A DNA stretch of 64,000 nt from Paracoccus methylovorus (GTDB lineage: Bacteria > Pseudomonadota > Alphaproteobacteria > Rhodobacterales > Rhodobacteraceae). Made by a program: the position numbers and the translations under genes. Position 1 is the stretch's first letter. Every line of letters begins with the position of its first letter. Shown piece by piece: positions 8,595-17,296 of this stretch. A model generated the notes under the pieces. That model saw only the letters and a list, made by a program, of their open reading frames with translations. It made no database searches and was not told the origin of the DNA. The stretch lies in assembly GCF_016919705.1 (NCBI RefSeq), contig NZ_CP070371.1, positions 1,269,501 through 1,333,500 on the forward strand, read 5' to 3'.

Positions 8595-9146
8595 TCAGGG
8601 CTTCATACGGCGGGGCAACGCGTGATCTGCCACCAGCCTGGATAGAACCTTGCAGATATGCCTGGCGTCTTCGGGCAGCATATCGGCACGATCTGGGGCT
8701 TGAAGGTCCAGCACCAGGCGCGCCGCATCCTCCAGGGTTCTCTCGCCGCCAAGCTGAGATGCTGGCGGAAGCGACCGGATTAGGGCTTCCAGCACCTCGA
8801 CCTCGATCCGCTCCGCCATCAGTTCCTGCGCCTTGATGGCCTCTCGCAGGGCGGGCACGCGCGCACTCCAAGCCATAACGTCGCCAGATTTCATCGCCGT
8901 CCTGATCCGGCGCAAGGGGCGGACCACGGTTTTCCGCCACTCTGCGCAAGAAGCGTCCAACGCCTGCACCGCGACTGCATCGAGCGCCCTGTCAGATACC
9001 GCCCCGTAAAGGACGGCGAGCAGCAGCGGAATATCCAGACCATATGTCTCTTGCAAGCGCAGGCAGGCAGAGGCCACCCCGGGCGAGGCATAGATCCTCG
9101 ACATGAAGGGCCAAAGCTCGGTCATCCCATCGCTGTCAGTAGCCAT
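8595..9146 (-). CDS. TIGR02444 family protein
   Basis: 183 aa from the ATG at 9146, chosen for the GGGAGGAC site upstream; a 42-residue upstream extension is not protein-like. The opening ELWPFMSRIYASPGVASACL and DIPLLLAVLY are typical of this small conserved family of unknown function found in proteobacteria. It is mostly helical, with no signal peptide or membrane segment. It lies downstream of the dehydrogenase operon in the same direction, but 147 bases apart, so operon membership is uncertain. Confidence 0.75.
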   Translation of the reverse strand: MATDSDGMTELWPFMSRIYASPGVASACLRLQETYGLDIPLLLAVLYGAVSDRALDAVAVQALDASCAEWRKTVVRPLRRIRTAMKSGDVMAWSARVPALREAIKAQELMAERIEVEVLEALIRSLPPASQLGGERTLEDAARLVLDLQAPDRADMLPEDARHICKVLSRLVADHALPRRMKP

Positions 9147-9293
9147 TGCCGTCCTCCCTTGGGTCGGCCCGATACCACTGTCCCCATAGACCAAAGGGGG
9201 CACGGAATGGATACCCGGCTGGTCGTTCTGCCCGCCGGTCGCATTCATCCACCTGATAAGGCATCGCGACATATCGCAAGATTGCAGGCATTG

Positions 9294-10676
9294 TCACGGC
9301 CCCTCACCAACGAGATCGGCGACCTCGCCCAGGCTTACCGGGCGCAGAGGCGGGCGGACGGTAAGCCAGCCCGCCTCCTCCATGGTCATGCCGCGCATCT
9401 GGGCCGTCAACTGCGCCAGGGTCGGGCCGCAGATCCGGCCCTGACAGGGTCCCATGCCGCAACGCAGGAACGCCTTGAGTTGGTTCGGCCCGGCATTGCC
9501 GGCGGCAAGGCTTGCCCGGATCTCGCCACAGCGCACCTCCTCGCAGCGGCAGGCGACGACTTCGTCGGGCGGCATCATTACGTCGGGTGCCGGGTGATAA
9601 AGGCGCTCGATCAGCGGGCGGGCGGCAAGATGCGCGCGGCGCGCACGATGCGTGGCCGAGACCAGCAGCGGATCGACCGCGCGGCCGAGGCGATCCAGAA
9701 TGGCCATGGCAGCGATGCGCCCTTCGAGCAGGGCCACCGTTGCCCCGCCGATCCCGCCGGCATCGCCTGCGACATGGACATGGCTCAACGAACTGCGCAG
9801 GTCGCGATCCCGATCCGGGTGGAAGGCGGTGGCGGTTTGCGACCAGACCATCCGGCACCCCAGGCTGCGCAGCAGATGGGTTTCGGGAATAATCCCTTCA
9901 TGCAGGCCAATCCGGGACAAGCGTAGTGTGTGTGGACCCCGGCTGAAGAAGCTCAGAACCAAATCGCCCTGCGCGTCGGGTTCGATCCTGATCTCGCGGG
10001 CACCGGCATGGGTGGGAATTCCCCCCCGGCGCAACCGCCACAACAGCCCGGCGCCCTTGGCGAGGTAAGCCGGGCCGCGTCCCAGCAGCGCACGCGGCAG
10101 ATGCCGTAGGGCCGCAAACATGGCCCCCGGACGGCCGGTATCGACAAGTACCAGATCGCGCTTGCCCGCTGACAGGCATTGCGCCGCATAGAGATAGACG
10201 AGCGGCCCCGTTCCCACCAGCGCAAGCGGCCCCTGAGGCAGCATCCCCTCGCGCTTGAGCAGGATTTGCAGGCCGCCGATGGTTGTCACCCCCGGCAGCG
10301 TCCAGCCGGGCAGCGGGACCGGCCGCTCCATCGCGCCGGTAGCGATCAGCAAATACCGGGCCGTTTCGCGGCGCAGGCCCCGCGCATCCCTCAGCCAGAC
10401 CACACCGTCAGGCTCAACCCGCCAGGCTTCGGTCGAGAAGGCAAGGGAAGCACCGCTGGCCCGCAGCCGCGCCACCTCCGCGGCTCCGGCCCGGTAATCG
10501 GGGCCAAGGATGGCTGCGCGGCCGGGGGGCGCCGTCTCGATTCCGCGCCAGATCTGGCCGCCGGGACCGGGTGCCTCGTCGATAAGCAAAACGCGCGCGC
10601 CCCCTTCCGCCAGAAGGCTGGCACCGCCTATTCCAGCCGGGCCGGCGCCGATGACAATCGCGTCCCACACGCTCAT
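9294..10676 (-). CDS. FAD-dependent dehydrogenase subunit with C-terminal BFD-like Fe-S domain (HcnB/LhpF-like)
   Basis: 460 aa. An N-terminal Rossmann motif (DAIVIGAGPAGIGGASLLAE) and an internal GDAGGIGGATVALLEGRIA mark an FAD/NAD-type oxidoreductase. The C-terminus has a BFD-like [2Fe-2S] module: CRCEEVRCGEI followed by CGMGPCQGRICGP. This domain order is that of HcnB, opine oxidase subunit A and D-hydroxyproline dehydrogenase subunits. The start overlaps the stop of the upstream [2Fe-2S] gene by ATGA. With the two preceding genes it should form a membrane-linked or electron-acceptor-coupled amino-acid dehydrogenase. Confidence 0.85.
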   Translation of the reverse strand: MSVWDAIVIGAGPAGIGGASLLAEGGARVLLIDEAPGPGGQIWRGIETAPPGRAAILGPDYRAGAAEVARLRASGASLAFSTEAWRVEPDGVVWLRDARGLRRETARYLLIATGAMERPVPLPGWTLPGVTTIGGLQILLKREGMLPQGPLALVGTGPLVYLYAAQCLSAGKRDLVLVDTGRPGAMFAALRHLPRALLGRGPAYLAKGAGLLWRLRRGGIPTHAGAREIRIEPDAQGDLVLSFFSRGPHTLRLSRIGLHEGIIPETHLLRSLGCRMVWSQTATAFHPDRDRDLRSSLSHVHVAGDAGGIGGATVALLEGRIAAMAILDRLGRAVDPLLVSATHRARRAHLAARPLIERLYHPAPDVMMPPDEVVACRCEEVRCGEIRASLAAGNAGPNQLKAFLRCGMGPCQGRICGPTLAQLTAQMRGMTMEEAGWLTVRPPLRPVSLGEVADLVGEGP

Positions 10677-10981
10677 TCCTCCGTGCCTGCAGCATCGCGC
10701 CGGGCGCCGATCTGGCGTCGCACCTGCATCCCGGCCCGCGCGGGCACCATGCAGGCGCGCTGGTTTTCCCGGCCATCTATGCTGACGAGACAGTCGAAGC
10801 AGACGCCCATCAGGCACCAAGGTCCGCGCGCGGCGCCGGAGGCCGGGGTTTCACGGAAACTCGTGATCCCGGCAGCCATCAACACGCCGGCCACGGTTTC
10901 ACCCGGCCAGAACCGCAATGGCTGCCCCTCGAAGAGCAACTCGGCACCCGCCTCGGGCGCAAGGGGATCAAGCCGGAACAT
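10673..10981 (-). CDS. Small [2Fe-2S] subunit of an HcnABC/LhpBEF-like dehydrogenase
   Basis: 102 aa with the four cysteines in [16 protein letters not shown] and RACMV, which is the plant-ferredoxin-like ligand pattern of HcnA-type subunits. The ATG at 10981 lies inside the 3' end of the upstream oxidase gene (14-base overlap), and the stop overlaps the downstream start (ATGA). It should pass electrons from the flavin subunit. Translational coupling of the three genes supports one heteromeric enzyme. Confidence 0.85.
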   Translation of the reverse strand: MFRLDPLAPEAGAELLFEGQPLRFWPGETVAGVLMAAGITSFRETPASGAARGPWCLMGVCFDCLVSIDGRENQRACMVPARAGMQVRRQIGARRDAAGTEE

Positions 10982-12083
10982 GGGCAAGGCGCGCACTCCG
11001 CATGGATTGGGGGGCGGCACCAAGATGGCCTTGGGCAAGGGCCGGGCCAAGTTCGAGCGCATGTAGGCTCGCCAGCGTAACTCCGCTGTGACAGGTGACG
11101 AGGAAGGCCCCCGGCATCTCGGGCGATTCGTCATAGATCGGCAGGCCGTCGGGCGACATGATCCTGAGGGCGGCCCAAGCCCGGATCAGCCGTGCCGCGC
11201 GCAGCGCCGGAAAAAGCCGCGTGCCGATGCGGCAAAGCCGGGCGATGGCTTCAACATCGGTCGCGGTGGAAAAGCCGGCGTCCTCATGCGTGCTGCCAAG
11301 CAAAACCGTGCCTTCGCGGCTTTGGCGGATGGCGCTGGCAGGATGGTGCAGAAAGGGCGCCACCCGGTCGGTAACGACGATCTGTCCGCGTTCGGGCACA
11401 AGATGCGGCTCAAGCCCCACCTGACGCGCCAGTGCATTTGCACCAAGGCCGGCTGCGATCACGACCCGGCGACCCGCGACTTCGGTCCCCGAGGCATCGC
11501 GGATCACGAAGCCCCGGCGCGGATCGCGTCGGATTTCGCGCGCCGAAAAATTGACCCGAAGCCGGCCGCCGTGCCGCACCAGCCCCTCATGAAAGGCGCG
11601 CAGGGCAAACTGCGGACTTACCTCGCCATCGAGGTCTGAAAGCGAGGCACCCAGCACCTCGGGGCCGATCCCGGGGGCAATCTCGCGCAGGGCATCGCGG
11701 TCGAGCAACTCGATGCTTATGTCGGCGGCTTCGGCACGGGTGCGGGCGATCAGCGACCGACGCTGCTCCAACTCCTCTGCCGAGCAGCAGAAATGCAACC
11801 CGCCACCGCCCCGCCAACCGATGTCGATCCCGCTTTCCTCCGCCAGAATGCGGGCAAGTTCGGGCCAGCGCCTGCCCGCACGGATCGACCAATGCATGTA
11901 TTCAGGATGACCCAGCCCCTTGCCTTGCAGCCAGACCAGACCGAAATTCCCGCGCGACGCGCGAAAGGCGATGTCACCTTCGTCCAGCAGGGTTACATCG
12001 GCCCCCGCTCGTGCCGCGCCCCAGGCAAGGGCAGCGCCGATCAAGCCGCCACCGATGACGACCAGTTCGCCGGCCGCAATCAT
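10968..12083 (-). CDS. DAO-family FAD-dependent oxidoreductase (HcnC/LhpB-like catalytic subunit)
   Basis: 371 aa from the ATG at 12083, which overlaps the stop of the racemase-like gene (ATGA). It opens with an FAD-binding motif, [20 protein letters not shown], followed by [18 protein letters not shown]; the C-terminal half has [14 protein letters not shown] and [16 protein letters not shown], the usual DAO-fold closing motif. Homologues oxidise glycine, sarcosine, D-proline, D-hydroxyproline or opines at the C-alpha/amine. The substrate here is not known. A much longer open frame upstream is an out-of-frame overlap with the racemase gene and was not used. Confidence 0.87.
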   Translation of the reverse strand: MIAAGELVVIGGGLIGAALAWGAARAGADVTLLDEGDIAFRASRGNFGLVWLQGKGLGHPEYMHWSIRAGRRWPELARILAEESGIDIGWRGGGGLHFCCSAEELEQRRSLIARTRAEAADISIELLDRDALREIAPGIGPEVLGASLSDLDGEVSPQFALRAFHEGLVRHGGRLRVNFSAREIRRDPRRGFVIRDASGTEVAGRRVVIAAGLGANALARQVGLEPHLVPERGQIVVTDRVAPFLHHPASAIRQSREGTVLLGSTHEDAGFSTATDVEAIARLCRIGTRLFPALRAARLIRAWAALRIMSPDGLPIYDESPEMPGAFLVTCHSGVTLASLHALELGPALAQGHLGAAPQSMRSARLAHVPA

Positions 12084-12793
12084 CCCGCCCACTCCTCGGG
12101 TTGCAGGGACAGATGCATCCAGCGCACAAGCGTGACGATATCGAATACGGGAAGGCCGAAGCGACGCGAAACCGCAGCCGAATAAGGCGGCAGATTGGCG
12201 CATTCGAAGACCAGCGCACCGATCTCTGGGTGACGGGCCAGCAAACCGGCGGTCGCGGCCATCACGTCGGCCTCTTGCGCAGGGCGATCCACCTCGGGCG
12301 CATGTTCGCGCATGTTGCGCAGCAGGGGGCCATCGAAGGGCAGCGCCGCCATGGGCAGCCCGGAGGTTACACCCACGCCGCGAAAATGCCGGGCATCCAG
12401 CGCCGAGGAATCCGAGACGATCAGCCCCGGCACGCGGCCCACGGGCAGGATGCGCTGGATCATCGGAATCTGGAGCAGCGCCGAGGATAGGAAGGGCACC
12501 GGAGAATGCCGGGTCAACTCGTCCTGAAGCGCGGCAAGAAACCCGCAACTCGTGGTGATCGCCGAACAGCCGAGCTCTGCCAGCTCGTCGATGGCGGCGC
12601 GGAAGGCATCGAGCGAATGACGCGGATCGCCTTCGATAACGTCGCGCGGCCTGACCCCGCGCACGACCCGGAACTGGACCGGAAAGGGCCAGGTGCCGGT
12701 ATGGGCGATGTCGCCCGGCAGGCGACAAAACCCCGTGTCCAGCACGATGATGCCAAGCATCACACCATGAATCGCGCGGCGACCTGAGGTCAT
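12080..12793 (-). CDS. Asp/Glu/hydantoin-racemase superfamily protein
   Basis: 237 aa. Two cysteines sit in the positions expected for a cofactor-independent racemase, maleate isomerase or arylmalonate decarboxylase: [10 protein letters not shown] (near residue 84) and [12 protein letters not shown] (near residue 200). It overlaps both neighbours by ATGA-type junctions, placing it between UbiX and the oxidase. In this context an epimerase that feeds the right enantiomer to the dehydrogenase is the simplest reading, but a non-oxidative decarboxylase is also possible. Confidence 0.72.
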   Translation of the reverse strand: MTSGRRAIHGVMLGIIVLDTGFCRLPGDIAHTGTWPFPVQFRVVRGVRPRDVIEGDPRHSLDAFRAAIDELAELGCSAITTSCGFLAALQDELTRHSPVPFLSSALLQIPMIQRILPVGRVPGLIVSDSSALDARHFRGVGVTSGLPMAALPFDGPLLRNMREHAPEVDRPAQEADVMAATAGLLARHPEIGALVFECANLPPYSAAVSRRFGLPVFDIVTLVRWMHLSLQPEEWAG

Positions 12794-13383
12794 GGCATCT
12801 CTCCGGCAAGGGCGTTCTTCAGCCCATTCCAGCGTCGCACCGCCCCGGTGTCGACATCAAAAAGGTCGAGCGCCCGCGCAGTGGAGTGCGTCACGACCTC
12901 CTCCAGATCCTGCGGCTTGGTGTAGAATGCGGGCACGGGGGGCATGATGATCGCGCCCATCTGCGTCAGTCGCGTCATCGTCTCCAGATGACCCAGATGC
13001 AGCGGCGTTTCGCGCAGCATCAGGACCAGCCGTCGACGTTCCTTGAGCACGACATCCGCAGCACGGCTCATCAAGGTCGAGGTAACGCCGGTGGCAATCT
13101 CGGACATGGTCCTGACAGAGCAGGGCGCAATCAACATTCCCATGGTGCGAAACGAACCCGAGGCAATGCTGGCACCGATGTCGGCCACTGGATGCATAAA
13201 ATCCGCACGACCATCCAGATCGGCGCTTTTCAGGCCCAGTTCCTGATTCAGCGTCAAGAGGGCCGAGCGGGACACCACCAGATGGGTTTCCACCCCCGCC
13301 CCGCGCGCCAATGCCAGCGCCGCAATGCCATAGGCGGCACCCGAAGCGCCAGAGATACCGATGACGAGCCGCCGCACAGTCAT
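12790..13383 (-). CDS. ubiX: Flavin prenyltransferase UbiX/Pad1
   Basis: 197 aa. It prenylates reduced FMN to prFMN, the cofactor of UbiD decarboxylases. Signatures: [15 protein letters not shown] at the N-terminus, [17 protein letters not shown] in the middle, and [17 protein letters not shown] near residue 145. The start at 13383 (upstream frame ignored) is two bases from the preceding ubiD stop, so the pair is co-translated. Because its partner is local, this copy probably serves the catabolic UbiD rather than ubiquinone synthesis. Confidence 0.93.
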   Translation of the reverse strand: MTVRRLVIGISGASGAAYGIAALALARGAGVETHLVVSRSALLTLNQELGLKSADLDGRADFMHPVADIGASIASGSFRTMGMLIAPCSVRTMSEIATGVTSTLMSRAADVVLKERRRLVLMLRETPLHLGHLETMTRLTQMGAIIMPPVPAFYTKPQDLEEVVTHSTARALDLFDVDTGAVRRWNGLKNALAGEMP

Positions 13384-13384
13384 C

Positions 13385-14716
13385 TCAGAGCCCCGGGAAC
13401 CAGTCTTCGGCGCGGACTTCATCGCCTAGGCGCAGCCGTTTTCTCTCGAACTCGGCCTCCCGCCCCCAGGGTTTGGTGGCATCGACAAGCAGCCTGCCCC
13501 AATGATCCTTTTGTTCGTCACGATAGAACGAGGGGGTTTCGGGAATGATCATCATGTCCTTATCGGGACGGCAGCGGGTCAGGATCGCCCATTGCACGTC
13601 GTCCATGTCGTAGATGTTCACATCGGTATCGACCACGGTGATCTGCTTGGCCCAGATCGGCTCGGCACCGATGGTGGCCAACATGACCTGTCGGGCGTGG
13701 CCTTCGAACTGCGGTTCGATCTGCACGACGGCATGGTTCACGAAGGGCTGGCAGGTCACGTTCACGATGCCGGGCAAAGCCGCGGAAAGCCGCTGGTAGA
13801 TATTGGCCGAGACCGAAAGCTCCAACGTCAGCACCTCTTCGGGCGAACCGCAGAGGATGGAGTGAAACAACGCATCCTTGCGGACCGTGACGCCCAGCAC
13901 CTCGAAGACGGCATTCGGCGCCTCGGCCACATAATAGCCCATGAACTCGCCAAAGGGGCCCTCGGGCAGGCGGACGTTGGGCAGGAAGCGACCCTCGATC
14001 ACCACCTCGGTCTCGGCCGGCACTTCAAGATCGATATGGTTGCACTTGCGCATGGGGATGGGCTTGCCGCGCAACCGCGCCGCGACCTCAAGCTCATCCA
14101 CATCATAGGGCAAAGGTGCGGCTGCGGTAAGAAAGGCGTGGGCCGGCGGTCCGATAAGCATCGCGGCTTCAAGCGGACGGCCCATCTTTTCGGCCTTCTC
14201 GTGATAGATCGTCAGATGGTGACGCGGTGCAAGGCGACAACGCAACTCACCGTCGTTGATATACATCGAGCGGTGATAAGAGAGGTTGCCCACGCCGGTT
14301 TCGGGATCTTTCGCAATGAACATGGCCGAGGTGAAATAAGCTCCGCCATCGCGGTCCGAATAGGTGATGAGCGGAAGATCGGAAAGCTTCACCTCTTCAT
14401 ACTCGGGCAGATCGGCCGCTGAGGCGGGCACGAGCGCATCTTGCATGTCGGCGGCGCCCAGCGAAGAAAGCCTGCTCCATTGCCGGCAGAAATCGGCAGA
14501 ATCGATGCCGATCACCTCGCCCAGCCGTTCACGCGTGCTGTAGACATTGCTTACCACCGGAAAGCTTGTGCCCTTCACATTGGTGAACATCACCGGCTTT
14601 GCCCATTTTTTCTGCGCAAGCTGGGTGACGGCGGCAAGCTCATGCGCCGGATCGATCTCACGATCGACGACCAGCAGGTCGCCACGGGCTTTGAGCTTGT
14701 GGACGAATTCTCTCAT
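13385..14716 (-). CDS. UbiD-family prFMN-dependent decarboxylase
   Basis: 443 aa, normal for the non-oxidative decarboxylase branch of UbiD. Recognisable segments are VTQLAQKKWAKPVMFTNVKG near the start, EGPFGEFMGYYVAEAPNAVF in the middle and the VGNLSYHRSMYIN loop. Family members reversibly decarboxylate aryl or alpha,beta-unsaturated acids such as 4-hydroxybenzoate, protocatechuate and ferulate. RBS AAGGAGG lies at good spacing. It is the first enzyme gene of the leftward operon, directly after the GntR gene. The true substrate cannot be read from sequence. Confidence 0.9.
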   Translation of the reverse strand: MREFVHKLKARGDLLVVDREIDPAHELAAVTQLAQKKWAKPVMFTNVKGTSFPVVSNVYSTRERLGEVIGIDSADFCRQWSRLSSLGAADMQDALVPASAADLPEYEEVKLSDLPLITYSDRDGGAYFTSAMFIAKDPETGVGNLSYHRSMYINDGELRCRLAPRHHLTIYHEKAEKMGRPLEAAMLIGPPAHAFLTAAAPLPYDVDELEVAARLRGKPIPMRKCNHIDLEVPAETEVVIEGRFLPNVRLPEGPFGEFMGYYVAEAPNAVFEVLGVTVRKDALFHSILCGSPEEVLTLELSVSANIYQRLSAALPGIVNVTCQPFVNHAVVQIEPQFEGHARQVMLATIGAEPIWAKQITVVDTDVNIYDMDDVQWAILTRCRPDKDMMIIPETPSFYRDEQKDHWGRLLVDATKPWGREAEFERKRLRLGDEVRAEDWFPGL

Positions 14717-14752
14717 GTCGGCCTCCTTCGGGTATTTCCCTGGATGGTGGGA

Positions 14753-15505
14753 TCAGCGCGCTTTTCCGCCTTGCAGCGTGGGAACGATGCGGTTGGAACG
14801 CGCCTCGTGGGTAGAGCGCAGGCGATAGCGGTCGCCGGGATAAATGAAGCGGCTGCGCGTCACAGGGATACCGTCCCGCCACGTCGAACGATCAAGCAGC
14901 AGGCAGGGCTGGTTCTCGTCGATCTGGAGGTGCTTGCGCACTTCCTCGTCGGCGCGGATGGCGCGGATGGTGTTGTCCACCGTCGTCACGGTGGTCTCGC
15001 GCAAAAGCCAATTGTGCGGGGTGAAACGAGAGAAATCCTGCTCCAGATACGCCGGCGCCTCGGCAGCGTTCACATAGCGGTCCTCAAGCTGGATCGGCGT
15101 GCCATCTTCAAGATGCAGCAGGCGCGAGTGAAAGACGGTATCGTCCGGTGCAAGCTGCAGCATGTGCCGCCCCGGGCTGTCGCGCCCCAGGATCGCATGA
15201 TGCAGAACCCGGCAGGAATGCGCTCCGCCCGAATAGGCGATCTCTTCGGAAATATCAGGCAGGTTGAAGACTGCACATTGCATGCGCGGCCCGATCACGA
15301 AGGTGCCCCTTCCCTGGATGCGCAACAGCACCCCGTCAGCCTGCAATTCGCGCAACGCCCGACGCACGGTCAGCGGCGAGGCCCCGAATTCGCCCGCCAG
15401 ATCCTCTTCCGAGGGGACCTGGAAGTTCGCAGGCCATTCCTCGGCCTCGATCCGTCGGTCGATTGCGCTTTTGATCTGTTCGTAAAGGGGTTGATCCGTG
15501 CTCAC
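14753..15505 (-). CDS. GntR/HutC-family transcriptional regulator (UTRA domain)
   Basis: 250 aa from a GTG at 15505; a TTG at 15517 is also possible. The N-terminal winged helix (LYEQIKSAIDRRIEAEEW, then EFGASPLTVRRALRELQADG) is followed by a UTRA effector domain (about residues 95-245; LHLEDGTPIQLEDRYVN, DQPCLL-type core). UTRA repressors bind catabolic substrates. It sits at the head of the leftward operon and next to the divergent aldehyde dehydrogenase promoter, so it very likely controls both. Candidate operators are the AGTAATATCA repeats at 15518 and 15702. Confidence 0.9.
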   Translation of the reverse strand: MSTDQPLYEQIKSAIDRRIEAEEWPANFQVPSEEDLAGEFGASPLTVRRALRELQADGVLLRIQGRGTFVIGPRMQCAVFNLPDISEEIAYSGGAHSCRVLHHAILGRDSPGRHMLQLAPDDTVFHSRLLHLEDGTPIQLEDRYVNAAEAPAYLEQDFSRFTPHNWLLRETTVTTVDNTIRAIRADEEVRKHLQIDENQPCLLLDRSTWRDGIPVTRSRFIYPGDRYRLRSTHEARSNRIVPTLQGGKAR

Positions 15506-15517
15506 TGCAACATCCAA

Positions 15518-15527
15518 AGTAATATCA
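15518..15527 (+). promoter_or_regulatory. Candidate GntR operator, repeat 1 (AGTAATATCA)
   Basis: Ten-base sequence repeated exactly at 15702-15711. This copy lies immediately upstream of the regulator's coding start, suited to autoregulation. Confidence 0.4.
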
Positions 15528-15689
15528 CTATTGATGCGTTATCACCCTATGCTTTCTTACAATGCAAGCAAAATCGACGCGGTTTAGGCCCGACTTTCTC
15601 ACGAATTGGACCGAAAAGAGACATCCTTCAGCATTATTGCCTAATTTTTAATCAAAATGCCCTATCTTGCATATCTCCAAAGTCTATTG

Positions 15690-15722
15690 TTGACAGACAT
15701 TAGTAATATCATTTTGTATGCT
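15690..15722 (+). promoter_or_regulatory. Promoter with embedded operator repeat 2
   Basis: TTGACA (15690-15695) is a good -35 element, with an A/T-rich region and TTGTAT/TATGCT-like -10 candidates at 15714-15722. The second AGTAATATCA copy (15702-15711) lies in the spacer, where a bound repressor would block the rightward operon. Confidence 0.45.
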
Positions 15723-15800
15723 AAGACATATGGTAGCTGAGTCGTATTCACGATGTAACCTCGGCACCACCAGCAGAAGCCCTGCAAGAATGGAGTGACC

Positions 15801-17291
15801 ATGTCCACGGAAAGCCTGCCGAAACTGTCCATGTATATCGATGGCCAATGGGTCGCCCCCACTTCGGGGGAGTATCTTGAGACGGTGGACCCCTATACGG
15901 CCAAACCCTGGGCACTGGTTCCGCGCGGCAATGCCGAAGATGCCGACCGCGCCATCCAGGCAGCACACCGCGCCTTCAAGGAAGGGCCGTGGGGCAGGAT
16001 GCACCCCAGCGCGCGGGGCCGCATCATTTCGAAATTCGGCGACCTGATCGAGGCCAATGCCGATGCGCTGGCCGAGATCGAGGTTCGCGACAACGGCCGC
16101 CTGCTGGCCGAAATGCGCCATCAGATCCGCTATATCCCGCGCTGGTATCACTATTACGCCGGTCTTGCCGACAAGATCGAGGGGGCCGTGCATCCCTGCG
16201 ACAAGGACGCGCTGAGCTTTTCGCGTCACGAACCGCTAGGCGTCTGCGTTGGCATCGTGCCGTGGAACGCGCCGCTGTTCCTGTTCTCGCTCAAGGCCGC
16301 GCCGGCGCTGGCCGCGGGTTGCACGCTGGTGATGAAACCGGCCGAATATACATCGGCCACTGCGCTCAAACTGATGGAGTTGGTCGACGAAGCCGGCTTT
16401 CCGCCGGGAGTCATCAACGTCGTCACCGGCTACGGCCCGGAGGTGGGTGAACCGCTGGTCACCCATCCCTTGACACGACACGTCGGCTTTACCGGCTCGA
16501 CTAAGACCGGCGCGCATCTCTATTCTCTGGCGGCAAAGGACATCAAGCGTGTCAGTCTGGAACTGGGCGGCAAATCTCCGAATATCGTCTTCGATGACGC
16601 CAACCTGGACAATGCCGTGCGTGGCGTGGTCGGGGGCATCTTTGGCGCCGTGGGCCAGACCTGCATCGCCGGCTCGCGGCTATTGGTGCATCGCAAGGTG
16701 CATGACGAGTTTCTGGAAAAACTCACTGCCTTCACGACGACCGCCCGCATCGGCGACCCCAAGCACATGGAGACCCGCATCGGCCCAATCGCCAATGCGA
16801 TGCAATATCAAAAGGTGTTGGATTATATCGATATCGCCGGCAAGGAAGGCGCCGATCTGATCCTGGGCGGCAAGCGTCCTAACATTGAAGAATGCGCCAG
16901 CGGCTTCTTCATCGAACCTACGATTTTTGCCGGCGTGAACAATGACATGCGCATCGCCCGCGAAGAGGTCTTCGGCCCCGTGCTGGCTGCCATCCCTTTC
17001 GATGAACCCGAAGAGGCCATCGCCATCGCCAATGACAGCGAATTCGGCCTGGCCGCCGGGGTCTGGACCGCCGATATGCGCCGCGCGCTGCTGATGTCCC
17101 AGCGCATCGAAGCGGGCAGCGTCTGGGTCAACACTTATCGGGATGTTTCCTATACCACGCCCTTCGGCGGCTACAAGAAAAGCGGCATCGGTCGCGAGAA
17201 CGGCATCGAGGGTATCCGCGAGTTCCTCCAGACCAAGGCCATTTGGCTTTCGACTGCCGAGGAAATCGCCGACCCCTTCGTCATCGGGTGA
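15801..17291 (+). CDS. Aldehyde dehydrogenase (NAD(P)-dependent)
   Basis: 496 aa from the ATG at 15801 (GGAG at good spacing; an in-frame GTG two codons earlier is less likely). Catalytic Cys is in GAVGQTCIAGSR (near residue 290), the general base Glu in LELGGKSPNIVF (near residue 256), and the NAD loop in GFTGSTKTGAHL. It resembles the class that oxidises aromatic and amino aldehydes to acids. It is the first gene of the rightward operon and stands 5 bases from the TPP enzyme, which would produce an aldehyde from a 2-oxo acid. Confidence 0.93.
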   Translation: MSTESLPKLSMYIDGQWVAPTSGEYLETVDPYTAKPWALVPRGNAEDADRAIQAAHRAFKEGPWGRMHPSARGRIISKFGDLIEANADALAEIEVRDNGRLLAEMRHQIRYIPRWYHYYAGLADKIEGAVHPCDKDALSFSRHEPLGVCVGIVPWNAPLFLFSLKAAPALAAGCTLVMKPAEYTSATALKLMELVDEAGFPPGVINVVTGYGPEVGEPLVTHPLTRHVGFTGSTKTGAHLYSLAAKDIKRVSLELGGKSPNIVFDDANLDNAVRGVVGGIFGAVGQTCIAGSRLLVHRKVHDEFLEKLTAFTTTARIGDPKHMETRIGPIANAMQYQKVLDYIDIAGKEGADLILGGKRPNIEECASGFFIEPTIFAGVNNDMRIAREEVFGPVLAAIPFDEPEEAIAIANDSEFGLAAGVWTADMRRALLMSQRIEAGSVWVNTYRDVSYTTPFGGYKKSGIGRENGIEGIREFLQTKAIWLSTAEEIADPFVIG

Positions 17292-17296
17292 ATATC

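Noticed and set aside
8314..8949. Minus-strand open frames across the trpB-TIGR02444 gap
   Set aside because: No start with RBS, low-complexity Arg/Pro/Ser content, partly overlapping the TIGR02444 gene.
10968..12809. 613-codon reading of the DAO-type oxidase
   Set aside because: The first 240 codons are an out-of-frame shadow of the racemase-like gene; the real start at 12083 has the FAD motif immediately after it.
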